Assembly (NCBI GenBank): GCA_014529385.2
Contig: CM043952.1
Location: forward strand, 55,964,619-56,028,618
Origin: Adiantum capillus-veneris
Taxonomy: Eukaryota > Streptophyta > Polypodiopsida > Polypodiales > Pteridaceae
Length of the DNA stretch: 64,000 bases
Direction: 5' to 3'
In this document: positions 1 through 13,300 of the stretch, one piece after another
Numbering within the stretch: position 1 is the stretch's first letter
Layout of the letters: each line of letters opens with the position of its first letter
The notes under the pieces: model-generated
What the model saw: the letters and a program-made list of their open reading frames with translations, nothing else
Databases searched by the model: none
Told to the model about the DNA's origin: nothing
Translations under genes and position numbers: made by a program

Positions 1-1266
1 TTAGATGTTAGCGCATCCGAGAGTTCCGATGAAGCAAGGGAATGAGGTGGTGGTTCATTAGAGATTCAGATTGAGGTGCCAGTGGACAAGGGAGGCCATT
101 GGGGCTACCAATAGGTCTCAGTGCACAAGAAAGATCAGAAAGGTAAGCTAGATCCACCGGATAATTTGGTCAAGGGTACTTTTTGGCCCTTGATTCAAAG
201 TGGATGGAGGTGGAGAACATTGCAAATTCTCTTCAAAGAGAGCTGTACTTTGAAGCTTTTGGATTATTAGCAGTGTCTATGCCAAAAGTTACAGATGAAT
301 TAGCAGGTTGAATATGGTACAGTGCGGATTGCACAAGAGGGGAGCCACTCCACTCCTTTGTCATAGATTGCCTAGACTGAATAAAGTCGCTAATTTCTCT
401 TTGAGATTTTAGGGATAATGAGAGGATGATAGTATTTTGCGGAATGATTTTATGAAAATATGTACACTGAATTGGAAATTTCCTTAATTGAATTGAAGAC
501 ACGTGCTCTTTCATGTTTGTATTGTTAGAGACATGTAGAGAGGGATGAAATGTCCGCAGCATTTTGTCTGATGAATGATTTGAATTTAGTGCATCTAGAC
601 ATTTGTTAGAGATCAATGGGATTTGGATGTGATGGCTAAGTGAATGTGAACTGAATGAGATTCTAGTGCATCAAGTTGTCTATTTGGATGAGAGGGCTGG
701 ATACTGTTGTGAGTGCATCAAGAGTTTCAGAAGGATGAGATGGCTGCACAGTGATCTAGGTGCATCAAGAATTCTGGACAGAAGTTCCGGAAGGATGAGA
801 TGGCTGCACAGTGATCTCTAGGTGCAATGAATTCTGGACATAATGAGATGGCTAGATCGAATGATTGAAACACGGTCTTCGGTGTGAACTAAGTGTGCGA
901 AGTGGGACAGGTTGGTTACAATATTCATCCACAAGACAATTGATTATAGAATCATTAGCTTTATCATGACTTATAATATGACATCCCTACATTAATATAA
1001 TTTTCTATAGGTGTAAAGTTTGTTATGAAAAGCTGATTATTTTTTAGGACATAGTTATGCCCAAGGACCCTTTTATGTTGTTTTACAAATCTAGAATATA
1101 TTTATTTTTGAAACTTTCATTTCTTAACCACCAAAGCTTTCAGCTCTTTGTTACTTTAGAGAATTCCTTGCTTTGTCAGGTTAAAAACCAATTTCTGTTT
1201 TTCGTTCATTACACAAGATAAAGCTTCGTAATGACTATTTTGTGCTCACCTTCTTCCTCTTGGTAG
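1..1266. other. Non-coding, probably an xylose isomerase intron or upstream sequence
   Basis: No coding exon is recognised before position 1267. The exon expected just upstream in plant xylose isomerase, ending shortly before the G-P-A-S-R-N-P stretch, is not visible. The last bases, a pyrimidine-rich run ending in TAG at 1264-1266, form a convincing splice acceptor. An antisense open frame at 233-616 has no recognisable domain. A 60-bp tandem duplication lies at 731-840. Confidence 0.5.
731..840. repeat. Tandem repeat, period 60 bp, about two copies
   Basis: The block beginning AAGGATGAGATGGCTGCACA at 731 recurs at 791 with small differences. The second copy has an extra CT and loses a few bases. 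A third, weaker start (GATGAGAGGGCTGGA) lies just upstream near 687. It is non-coding. Confidence 0.75.
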
Positions 1267-1341
1267 GGTCCTGCTAGTCGGAATCCACTTGCATTCAAGT
1301 GGTATAATGCAGAGGAAGAAATTTTGGGGAAAAAAATGAAG
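1267..1341 (+). CDS. XYLA: XYLA exon 1 of window
   Basis: Twenty-five codons in phase 0 read [14 protein letters not shown] and then the charged [11 protein letters not shown]. The acceptor is TTGGTAG after a pyrimidine tract and the donor is GTAAAA. The segment corresponds to the stretch before the first barrel strand in bacterial and plant xylose isomerases. Confidence 0.9.
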
Positions 1342-4253
1342 GTAAAAGAAGAGATCCAAGCTAGAAGTTTCTTTGATCACTCTAAATGTTTCAGCAACTA
1401 TTTGTGTGTATAATCAAACCACATAGCTCTGTGTGTGTGTATCCATAACACTGATTGCTGTGTTTGGGATCTTTTATTTTTGACAGGACTGGCTAAGGTT
1501 CAGTGTTGCGTTCTGGCATACCTTCCGTGGAGATGGAACTGACATATTTGGGTCCTCCACTAAACGTTGGCCATGGGATGATGGCACAGATTCACTAATG
1601 ATGGCGTATAATAGAAGTAAGATACATACCTCTCACCTGGCTGGAATCCTTAAAATGCTATCTTTGGTCATATGTATGAGGAAAAGCTCTTTAGTGGGAG
1701 GTCAGATGCAAGTTTTAAATCACACATCTCTGTTCTAGTTTGGCCTGATGTGTGGATGCTGTCTTCTGTACAGTGAGAGCCAACTTCGAATTTCTCAAGA
1801 AACTTGGAGTGAATTTTTGGTGTTTCCATGATAGAGACATTGCTCCAGAAGGAAAGACTTTGAAGGTTGAATTCTATATGTTTTTTTCCCACCCTCTCTT
1901 CCACTGTTACTACTAATTGTATCATTAGTGTTCTCCCTGTACCGCTGGGTATGTTTCCCCTATATTATATTGCTCCTTAATGTAAGTTTTTCTCTAGATA
2001 CCTTGTATTTTGACATTGATCTGTTTTCAGTTAAGCAATTTACATGCAGGTCTTACTCCTGGCCCTCATTTTGTACTAGAGATCCCATCCACTTGTGAGT
2101 TATTGAGTCTTTCTGGCTACAGTTATTACTCTAGCATTATTCTCTTTTGCTCTCATGTTACAGTGCTATTGTTAGCTTTAATCTTATTTCTAGTATTGTT
2201 TTCCTTTTAATAAAATCTTTTTTTGTTTCTTTCTTTTTCTCTTTGTGTTGCCACCATATTTTGGACTGCTATCATCTCTTCTTCAGTGGCCTCTTCCCAT
2301 CTTTTGTGGTGCGTATCCCTATCAAGCATATTTCTTTTGTGCTAATTCTTTCCTTTTGTTGTTTTTGTTTTGTGCTGGGCTTATCATGGTTGAGTTTTCC
2401 GTGATCTCTGGAATATTGACAGAAACTTGCAACACAGATCCTTGTGCTAATGTGTGCTCATGCGTGTGCGGACATGTGTTTGTATGGGACGTGTCTGTAC
2501 GTATTTCTACTCCCACTTTTTGACAATGATGACATTAGTGGAGATGCCATAGCATTCTGTCATACTATGCTTGATGGGTTGTTGGATACCTTGCCTTTTT
2601 GATGACTAGCTTGAGTCTACACCTTGCACGTCATACATGAATCTTGGCCATTCCGATTGTATTTAGGTTTATATAAGCTAGGCCAGAGTGATGACATGGC
2701 AATTGCTAGTATGGCAGCATGATGATGTGCTACAATGATGTGGTACTGAATGATGTGGCAATCGGATGATGTGGCATGAGTTGACATGGAAACACACATG
2801 ACCAGCGTGGAAAAAGTTCATGCAAGGCTAGAAGAGAGAAAAAGAGTACTGGTTAAATCAAACATATGGCTGCAAAACTGAGATTGTTGAATTGAGCACA
2901 CGTGTGGTGCAGACTTGCACCCAGCTCTTTAGTTCTGGGAGCCTATAAAAGCAGCCCACAGTTAACGCTATCAAGGAGTGTTTAATACCTAAGTGGATGT
3001 ATATTTGGGGACCATAGCTTAGAACCTGAGCAACTTCAGCTGGGGTCTGAAAATCATCCTCACTTTATATCTAACGGCTTCGTTGTGTGGTGGCTGAGCA
3101 TCGTTTGAGGGTGATTGTCTTGTATCTATGGTTTGTATTTGAACATCATCTTGTATCTGAGCTTGACATGCAAGACGCCCAGAATGAGTACTTACCATGG
3201 TGGACATCGACGATAATCTGCACCGACCGATGTGGTACATCCTTGGACAGTGCCGGATGCCAAACATCCTCAGACATTGATGTTCACACACTGAGACTGT
3301 ACTATCCACTGTTTCGCCATCGCACACTTCATAGTGCTTGTGACAAGCTGATGACGTGGCGACTGATGATGTGCAAACCATACGGAACCCCGTGACTTGC
3401 GCTGAAGTGCTGACGTGGCTGTAGTATGGACTTTCCGCAAAACACGTTGAACTGTTGACGTGGCAGACCATATGGAGATCCTGCTTTTTGCGCTACTACT
3501 GACACGTGGCACACCGTACGGATTCTCCGCTCTTTCTGCTGGCTGCTTTTGAAGATTTGAGCGCTAGCTTTAGGAGAGGATGCTTTTGGGGCTCTGCGTT
3601 CCCTTGTACTCTTTATAAGTGCCCTATGGGCCACTCTTTCAAGGCATCTGGATGCAGAGCTTGTACCTGCTTGAATCAATAATAAAGAATTACAAAAGGA
3701 GCGCTAGTCTTTGAGGCCAACACGTCTAGGCTTGGAACAACTCTTTTTTAGATATTAAGTGTTTGAAGTGTCTCAAATTGATGATGTGGCAGTTCTACCT
3801 GGACACACACATGCAGACAGATGATGACGTGGCAGAATAGTACGAACCCGCGTGATTTGCTCTGACTGTTGAGGTGGCAGAACTGTACGGAATTCCGCTT
3901 TTTACGCTGACAGCTGTACGGAATTTTCGTAAATTGTGCTGACTGGTTTTTGCAGTTTTTGGACCAATTTGCTTTTGGGAATACAATGCTTTTGAGTTTA
4001 ACTGCTTTTGGGCTCTGTTTTTGGCATCCCTTATAAGAATAAAGGACCCTCAGGGGCCTCACTTCTTACAGCATCTGGATGCAGAATCTGAGAGCGGAGG
4101 TCCCCTACGGGAGTTGTACTTTGTTCAAAGGTTAATACAAAAAGAAATACCGAAACATGCACCTCCCAACCCGATAACATCTTCCCATTTGTCTCGCTGC
4201 TGCTGCACCCTTCCCCCCTCCCCCTCCTTTACCATCCCTTGTGTCTCCCCCCG

Positions 4254-4309
<56 letters not shown>

Positions 4310-7300
4310 ACAGTCACCCGCCCCGGCCCTTTCCCTTGCGCTGCCCCCTTGCATAATTCGCTACGCTGCCCACCTGCACAGTCGCTCGTTGCCCCCTTGC
4401 ACATTCGCTCGCTACCCACCTGCTCAGTCGTCCGCTGTCCCCTGCCCGCCCCTTGCTGGTTTTTTGCTGAGCAGCGATTACCCCCCCGCCCCCGCTGGTT
4501 TGCTGTACAGTGAAACCCCTCCCCCCCCCCCCCCCCGCCTCTTTTGTGCAGTTCAGTGGGAAAAATTTGCCCGCAGCCTGCCCGCATTTCCCCCTCACCC
4601 ACCTCGTGTCTCTGTTTGAGTTGGTTCACAACAACTCCGACTCGCTTCGTTTGCCTTGACTTCCCTTCGTTCGCCTTCGCAACAGCAGACACAGAATGGC
4701 GGCTTCTGCTCCATCTCAGAGGGACTCCACTGAAGCCCCCTCGCTCGACACCGCAGAGCCGACCCTTCGACTTGCTCTTTCGCCAAAAGAGCAAGCGAGC
4801 TTGATGGCCGAAGTGGAGCGCTTGCAAGCCACTTCGGTTATCTGTAAGATTATTGGCACTCGGCCCAGTCGGGGTGAGGTTCGAGATTTACTACAGGCCC
4901 GTCTTCTCTCTGATGTGGGCAAGATCACTGATGTCCAGATCCTCGGGAGAGGGTACTACCGGGTAGAGTTCGAGTTTGCAGATATGATGGCCAAGGTGAT
5001 TTCGATGAGCCCGTTCGGCATCCGAGCAGCTCGAGCTTACTTCCGACGATGGCATCATGGTTTTGACCCTACTACAGATGTGCTCGAGGAGGAGGCAAAC
5101 TTGCCGATTTCAGTCTGTTTCCTAGGACTGAGGAGAGAGTACCTCCCTCTTCTCCCCAGGATTGGTTCCATGTTCGGGACAGTTCTGGAGTCTCCATGCA
5201 CTGCAGCTTCAGTGTGGCCAAGGCTGCAGGTTTACCTACTGTGCGGGTTCTTGTTTGGGACACACACTCCCTCCCCAAGGTGGTATTGCTGCCTCAGGTG
5301 AGTGACAGATGGATCAAACAGAGTGTGGAGTATTCGGGTCTCCCGAACTAGTGTTTCATTTGCAGGCAGATGGGCCATTTGGCAAAGGCATGTCCTCGCA
5401 GGAGACCTTGACCCACAGCGCATGTGCAACCTCCCAAGGTTGAGCAAGCAAAGCAGCCAGATACACAGGACGCACAGGCTGGTACCTTGACAGAGACCAG
5501 TGATCAGACAGTTGACGGTTGGCAGTAGGTGCCCGTCCGTCGTCGACAGGGGCAGGCTCGCCCCACTGCTCCCCCTGTAGGCCGACCTTCTGTAACTCAG
5601 CAGCACTGGGTTGTGACTGGGAACCGTTTTGACCCCCTTCAGCACGACCCGCCTAAGGAGGCCCCGCCCACTTTATCTCCTCCACCACCGCCTCCTCCTT
5701 CCTCAGACGCTGCCCTCCGCCTCCCCCACCTCCTCCCCCTCCCCCACCTCCACCCTCGCCTCCCGCCCCTCCTCTCTCCCCGATGGGGCCCATAGCCTCA
5801 TCTCCCAACCCCTCCTCCACTCCTCCTTAGACGTAGGGTTCTGGACACGCTTCTACCGCGTGGCGTTCTCTTGATAGTGCTTTCGCTATAAGCCGTGTGG
5901 CTCGAGAGGGACAGCCCCACCTGAGGCCGCCTTTCTTGGTGCAGACCTCTCCCTTTGCAGCAGTCCCTCGAGGTTTGACTAGCTTCCACATATACAGACG
6001 CTGGGACCTCTTCGACTACGGCTTCACTCGGTTTTTGGGTGACTCTTCTCTTGACCTGGAGGAGGCTAGCTTTCGAGTCCATGTCCTCTTTCTTGTAGCT
6101 GGAGGCATTGAGGCTCTGGACACAGTGGGTTTCTCCTTTCCGCTGTGTGGTAGGGATCTCATAGAGTGGACCGAGCACACAGTCCTTGACTGGCTCCAGA
6201 CTCAGACTACTGAGTTCTCACAGCGCACAGGGGACTTTAGGGTGACAGATTTGGCCTCTGGCCAAGTTCAGCGTGACGCCTCCGGATGCAGCGGGTTGCA
6301 AGCACATTGTGGTGCACTTGTTTGCTGAACACTCAGTGCCCTCCTTGTTATGTATTTGTGCATGAGGATTCTTGGACAGAGGATGTAGCCCTTCGGGCTG
6401 CACGCTCGGCTTGGGCCTGGGCGGGACAGTCACGTCTTTCACGCTTGTCTAGAGGTCGTTCGGATGCGGATTACTCCCCATCCAAACCGGCCTCAAAGAT
6501 AGCGAGGTTGGCTGTTGCGGCAGCACCTGTTTTCTCTCACTGACTCCATGAGGATCATCTCATGGAATGTGCAGGGATTAGGAGGGCCCCAGTTTCAGCG
6601 TCAGAGGGGTCGGCTGCGTGAGGAGCTGCAGAGATGCCTTGTGGGTGGTGAGATTGACATTCTTATGCTACAAGAGCATCATCTTTGTGAGAGCCGCATT
6701 CGATGATGTGGTCAGATTTTGCGTGGACGATATGAGACGTTTGGTCAGCTGCTTTTGGACCTGGAGGCATTCAGGGTGGGGTATGTATGACTATTGCGGA
6801 CTCTTTGCAGCAGGCCATAGTGGGCAGAGGGATTATCGTGCCAGGCAGGGCTCAGTGGATCACTATGCAGGTTCAGGGTTGCCTCATGGGCTTCTTGAAC
6901 ATCTACGCGCCCAATGTGGCGAATGCATGTGCAGAGTTTTGGTCTCAGATTGTTGAGTCTCTGCCGCCGCAGGCAGAGCAATGGTGCATTGGGGTTGACT
7001 TCAACATGTTGGAGGATCCCTTTGACAGGATTGGAGGTAGTCACACTATTGTACATGGAATTGAGTTGGCAGCTTGGGAGAGGTTATGTATGACTGCGGG
7101 TTTCAGATGTATGGCAGCATTTTCGGACTGTAGAGTGGGAGGAGTGAATCTATCTCGGATAGATCGCTTTTACACTAGTGACCACTTCTGTGACTCGAGT
7201 GGGTCAGTTGCATCCTGCCTGGGACCTCTTTTTCGGACCATGCACCAGTGATCCTCACAGTGACAGATAGACAGAGGAGGGGGAGTACGATGCTACACTG

Positions 7301-10300
7301 TCAAGAAGTGCGCAGTGCGACTAGGAAAGCGTCGAGCGTCTGACAATGAGGATTCGTAGCAAATTCAAGCAAGGCGTAGATGATTTGAAGTCAAAAACAC
7401 ACTAAAAAAGAACAAAACTCTAGCCATGAAAGCTCCACTTTGAAAATAAACCAAGATTAACTCAAAATTCTTGTGTGTGTGAAGATTAGGTGTAGCCTCG
7501 CTCCCAATTGCACAGATGCAGTGCTCATTAGACCTATTAAAAATCCTAAATTTACGCTTCGATTCTTCGTCGTGACGGTTTCATGGAAGCTTCAGTACTT
7601 CATTGTGGAAGCCCAAGTAGTTATTTGAGGAGGGGAAACCCTAATTGGGGGCCTCACAGCCTCAACCAAGTAGTGGAAGCAGCACGAGACTCCACTAGCA
7701 CCATGTAAAGGAATGGCTGTATCTCCTTGCTCATATGCCCAAATGAGCTCATTCTTGGCTCTAAAATTTCCCCCACAGCTTGAGCAACGACGGCACCGTC
7801 GTTGATGTGGCATTTTGAGCTATTTTTGACCATTTTAAGGCCATTTTTTGCCCATAAATGCCCCTATTTGTCTGTAAAAAGCCCAAACGAGCTGGAAAAA
7901 ATCCCTAAATTTGTGGAAAAATCCCATTGGGCTCAAATTTCATGTTGAACCTCATTTTCCCACTTGTTAAGCACTAACGTCTTTCACTCTCGCGCACGAA
8001 ACCTGCTAGTTTTGGTCGAGATTGTCCGCATTGAACTTTTCAGGCAAAACGAGCGTGCCACTTCGAAACACTTGACATTTGTACATTCCTAAAGCAAATT
8101 AGGCATGATTTAATGTGTTAAAACATGCAACGATGCCACTTCCCTGGCCTCGCTAGCACCGTTAGCGCGGATAGTGTGTCGTGCTCTCTACAGTGGGTGC
8201 TCCTCAGTGCTATGTGCGTGACAATCTTACTCAAACAACTGAAAACAAAGGATAACAACTGATCACATAGAGACACAACAGTAGACCAGAACATAGGATT
8301 TGACTATCTCAAAGAACGGATACAGACGCTGGCGTGGCAGCACACTCAGCTCCAGCCCAGAACTCACAGGTACAATGGGGGTGTCGAGGCTCAGATGTGC
8401 AGGGATGGTGCAGACGTGCTGTGTGTATAGACTCTCTACCTAGAGGACGACGCTGGACCATATATGAAGAAGATCCACTAATGGCTCATAAATGTCAGCC
8501 ACCTAAGTCTATCTCGAAACTGAGTGGTGGTGGTGACCTGGCCACGATGTCCACTAGACCACCATCGTATCCCTGTCACGTGTCGCTGCCCAGCCCAGAG
8601 AGTCCGTCGAGTGTGAACCAGACCAACCAACTGTACTAACTAACTGTACTAACTGTGTGTCCTGTGAAAGTGACACTGTAGCTTGCAACAAGTTGCCCGC
8701 CACAAGACCGCTCATCGTCTCGGTTAGAGGAAATACTGTAAAACTGTGAAAGAAAACCACTAAAGAAAAGCATTGGGTATCGCATCTGTACATCTTTCTT
8801 GAAGCAGGTTCTAGGCCCAAATTTGGAGTTAAAAAGACTGCTCGTTGCAAACGACTTAAGCTTTTGAATAGGCGGGAACTCAGTATGATTGCATAGTCTA
8901 AAAATCCCAATTGGCAAAATAGAATAAGGCTGCACAACAAAGAGATATGCTCGGGTTGGATCCAGCTATCTATGAAATGGTCCATGCTTGCAGATGAGCC
9001 TTGCAACACTTTCTGCAACAATACTCTTCTCGAAAAGAGGGATGACCATAAGCTCGAGTAACACAAGAAATAAGGGTACGCTTCATCGTGATGGCAGAAT
9101 CTTAAGCTTGTTGGTCTGCTAAGGGTGAGGAGAAACCTGAGGGTGAGGAGAAACCACAGAGGGATTTTGCGGGCCATGTATGGCAAGAGCGAGGGGTGGA
9201 TAGGGCGGGGGTTAAGGATAGATAGAGACGAGGGGGAGATTGGGTGGTTAGGGGCTAGTGGGGATTTGATAGGGGCGAGGGGGAAGATTGGGTGGGTAGA
9301 GGCGAGAGGGGGAAGGGTAAGGGCGAGAGGGTGTGAGGGGTTGGGTAGGGACGAGGGCAAGGGAGGGGGTGGGGCGAGAGGGTGTGAGGGGGTGGGTAGG
9401 GGCGAGTTGGGAGAGGGGGGTAGGGACGAGTTGGGGTAGGGCAGACGAGTTGGAAGAGGGGAGGGGCGAGTTGGGATAGAGGGGGAGGGGCAAGTTGGGG
9501 GGGGGGGGGGGGGGGGGAGCAAATTGAGGGGGTGTAGCAGGCTACACGGGTGTCACTTTCACAGGACAGTTAGTTTACAGTTGGTCTTCGGTCAGTTGGT
9601 CTTTGGTCACACTAGACAGACTCGCTGGGCAGAGACACGTGGCAGGGATAGGGTGGTTTAGTGGACATCGTGGCCAGGTCACCACCGCCACCCAGTGGGG
9701 ATAGACTTAGGTGATGTTATTTATGAGCCGTTGGTGGCTCTTTATGATTGTATATATGAGTAGTAGTGTTTGGTCAGAGGGCTTGTACGTAGTCGTCTAG
9801 AGTGAGTCTATACACAGAGCACGTCTTCACTATCCCGGCACATCTAAGCCTCGACACCCCCATTGTACCTGTGAGTCCAGCGCTGGAGCTGAGTGTGCTG
9901 CCACGCCAGAGTCTGTATCAGTCTTTGCGATAGTCGAGTCATATGTTCTGGTCTGCTGTTGCGTCTTTGTGAGCTTTGTTGATTTCTTTTTTTCCCTTTC
10001 TGTTCAGTTAGTTTGAGTGAGATTGTCACGCACATTGCACTGAGGACCACCCACTGTAGAGAGCACGACACATTATCCGAGCTACGGGTGCTCTCATTTT
10101 GGCGATCACAGTGGGACCTCAAAGGAAGTCTCACTATTGTTGAGATACAAATCATGAAGCTAATTGGTTGTTACTTAGCTCTGCACACTTGCTTGCACTG
10201 TGTAGATAGTCTGCTCGTCTGGTCCTCACTCGCCTTGGTCCAACCAGTTCTCGTCCTCGTCTCGGGTCGTAGTCTAGTCCTCGCCCTGGTCCAGGCCTCC

Positions 10301-13300
10301 TCGTCCTGCCAGCTAGGTGGTCTAGTCACTATCCTCACTTGTCCTGGTTTAGACCTGTGTTGTTCAACCCACAGTTAGTCTTCTTGCCCAAAGCTTGGTT
10401 GGATTGGTGGTCACTGCATGACACATACAAGGCGATTAGTCGAGCGTCAAAGCGAACTATTGAGTGCTCTGAAGCACTATAACAGAAGACGACCTGTGGT
10501 ATCTAGCAGAAGTCCATTAATCTCATCACCCATACCTCCACATACGACATCCCCCATTCCTTCATCCGGTTCCACATCTTCCAAATCACCTTCCCAAGCA
10601 AAGCTCTCTCCTATTCTGCTACAGCATGCTATTGAGCAACATGCTCAACAAGGGGCCATGGAGGCGTTGGCTAGTGTGTTGGCCAAGGTAAACATAAAGC
10701 TCCCCACCTTCAAAGGACTCTCTTCAGAAGATGCTGACGACCATGCACGGAGGTTCGTATCTCTTTGTAGAGGACGTGGTCTTAACAGAGAAGATGCTTA
10801 TCTGGTACTTTTTCCATCCACCTTGGACGGCTTAGCGGACAAATGGTACAACCAGTTTACAGAGAATCATTTTGCAACTTGGGCAGAGCTTATGACTAAA
10901 ACCAAGTCTCTGGTTGCCAAGCTTCCCCAGCAACCCGGTGAATTCATGGTTAAGAAGTGGGTGGAGAAGGCGCTCCCCAAAGCCTCTCAGCAAAAACTCC
11001 GAGAGAGCCTCCGACCTGACGCCACTCTGGAGGAATTCATCGCAGCTGCTACTAGGATAGAGGGGGCTAGGAAGCTGTTCAACAACTCTCCTCACATAGA
11101 TACTCCCTCTGTGTTCTCGGAAGGTAGTCCTGTTGATCCATTGACTTCCTTGCGCAGGGAGCCCTCAAACTACAACGTGCTCTTCCAGAAGAGAAATCAA
11201 TCTCTCTGAGACAAGAGAAACCATCGCACCTTGAGGCTTTGGATCAAATCAAGAGAGAACTAGAAAAGCTTCGGTCTCAGCAGGAGACTAAAGCTATGGT
11301 ATGGTGCAACTCTTGTCACTCTCCAGGACATCCTCCACAGGACTGTCCCCTTCGGGCTTATTGCCACTTCTACAAAAAATTTGGGCACGAAGTTAAGGAT
11401 TGTTACTATATCAAAGGATTGCGGCAAATACAACAAAGTCTAGATCCTTCTCTCGAGCAAGGGCTAGCACCTGCATCCAACATGGTCTCACCCTATGGCC
11501 ATCAAAACCCGTTGTCCCCTCTGCTGACAACACCCCCTATGCAGCAAGGTATGCACAACAACTTTGCATCCCCCAGCTTTTATCATGCTAGTACTCCCTC
11601 AGTTCCCCAAAGCTTCTACACCTCAGCCTCCAGCTCCATGCAGCAACAAGAGCAGCGACCACCTCGTCCCCCGTTTCGTCCGTCTAATCAGACAATCTTA
11701 TGCTACAGATGCGGTGAATATGGGCATTACCAAAGTAAGTGTCCTTTACCTGAAGGGTCTCCTGCTTGTAGACATTGTCCGGAGTCTAAGGACCTCTATA
11801 GTAAAGATTGTCCCAAACAAAGGGCATCCTCATCTTCAGGGCCGAATCAAAACCAACAACAGTTTACATTCTCAAAGATCAATCTAATCATAGTGAACAC
11901 CACCCCTTAGCCAGCACCTGCTACTCATACAGTTCGGCCACAACAAGTAGCAGAGCCTGCTGGCGTGCTCACTCGGGCACAAAGAGCAGCCCTGGGTTTA
12001 AGTTTGCCAACGGGACCATCTTGTCCATCACTTCCGCAACCTGTTCAAAATGTCGAACCCGTAAGTGGTGAAAAGAACAGGCCAATCTCTATGCTTTCGG
12101 ACATTGATGGAGCCTTCCTGGTAGCAGTGGCTGACTTGCAACAGGTCAAAGTTTTCGAGGAGGCCCAGATTGTAGGAGCTACGCCCACAACGGAAGTAAT
12201 CTTGAAGAACACCTTTCAGCAAGTGTCTCTTTATGAGATGCTCCGGTTAGATGCAACCCTTAGAAGTGACACCCTCTCAATAATTCAGTCTCTGCATCCT
12301 GGTACAGGGCCTAGTGGTGGGCACCTACTTGTGGAGCCCTTGGAGTCCTACATAATTTCATATCCAGCTGCTCCCCTCACCGACTATAAACGTCCACGTC
12401 TTACTGTATTTATTCTTGGGCATCAATTCTCAGGCGTCATAGTGAATGGTGGGTCTGGAATCAATCTAATGCCCGAATTTACCATGTTAACCTTAGGTCT
12501 GCAGCCTACCCGCCCTGCTCCTTTCACTGTTACATTTGCAGACCAGAGGACAGTCTACCCTGTGGGCATAGTAGAGAAGGTGCCTTTGAAGGTACAAAAC
12601 TTCACATTTAGCTTCGATTTTGTGGTGGTCAGTCTTCCTCAGGTGGAGGGAGGATTTCCTTTGCTGATTGGTAGACCATGGTTGCGGCATACTAAGGCTC
12701 TTCATGATTGGGCAAACGACGCCATGTGGATACATACTCCTGGCTCCCAAATGCAACCAATTCGGCTTGAAGGAGGGATGGATCTAGTGGCTCATCACAG
12801 CTCATTGTCAGTACAGTCCAACCCCGACCCTGAGCAGCGCATCCCACCTGACGGGTCTGACAAGGACCTGCTATACAGTGGTTGGAAGCTACCACATCGA
12901 TGCCATGCTATATGGTCTCTATTCAAAAGTCACCTGTGCCACCGGTAACACTCTCTCTTCCAACTCCGCAGGAGGACACAAATGTCCAAAGTCCTATAGC
13001 AGACAGTACAACAGTCGAAGAAGTAAGTGTGTCAACCCCAAATTCTCATGCTTCGAATGACCCGCCGATGGAAGCCCTCGGTCTCGGGGAACCTATAACA
13101 CAACACCGAAGGGGGAAGAAATCCCCTCTGCATGAACTTGCGAAAGATCCCCCCCTTCTTGTAGCATCTCCCAGGTCGGACCCCCTTCAAAAGCACTCTG
13201 TTATGTCTGGGTCTGAAGATTTACCCTTCGAGGAGCTTTTACCAGGATGGTTACAAGAAGAGTATGCGGAGTTTCCAATCGATCAAACACCTGCACATGA

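Larger units (their letters stand above)
4190..7290 (+). mobile_element. LINE (non-LTR retrotransposon), copy 1, 3'-truncated
   Basis: A C-rich leader with a 56-nt poly-C run is followed by ORF1 (from 4696), a second conserved block (5897-6540) and the start of ORF2 (6548) encoding an APE-type endonuclease. The element stops near 7290, just after the endonuclease SDHAP motif, so the reverse transcriptase is missing. Related sequences occur at 31214-31850 (antisense) and 61430-64000. All reading frames carry stops or frameshifts. Exact ends were not determined. Confidence 0.85.

Noticed and set aside
233-616. 127-codon antisense frame near the window start
   Set aside because: No recognisable motif, low-complexity content, and no related sequence elsewhere in the window.
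4239-4827. Several overlapping proline- or glycine-rich open frames in both strands
   Set aside because: They translate the poly-C tract and the C-rich LINE leader; they lack conserved content and exist in all phases.
8554-9522. 322-codon antisense open frame, proline-rich
   Set aside because: It is the complement of the G-rich minisatellite and of the inverted LTR; no domain is visible.
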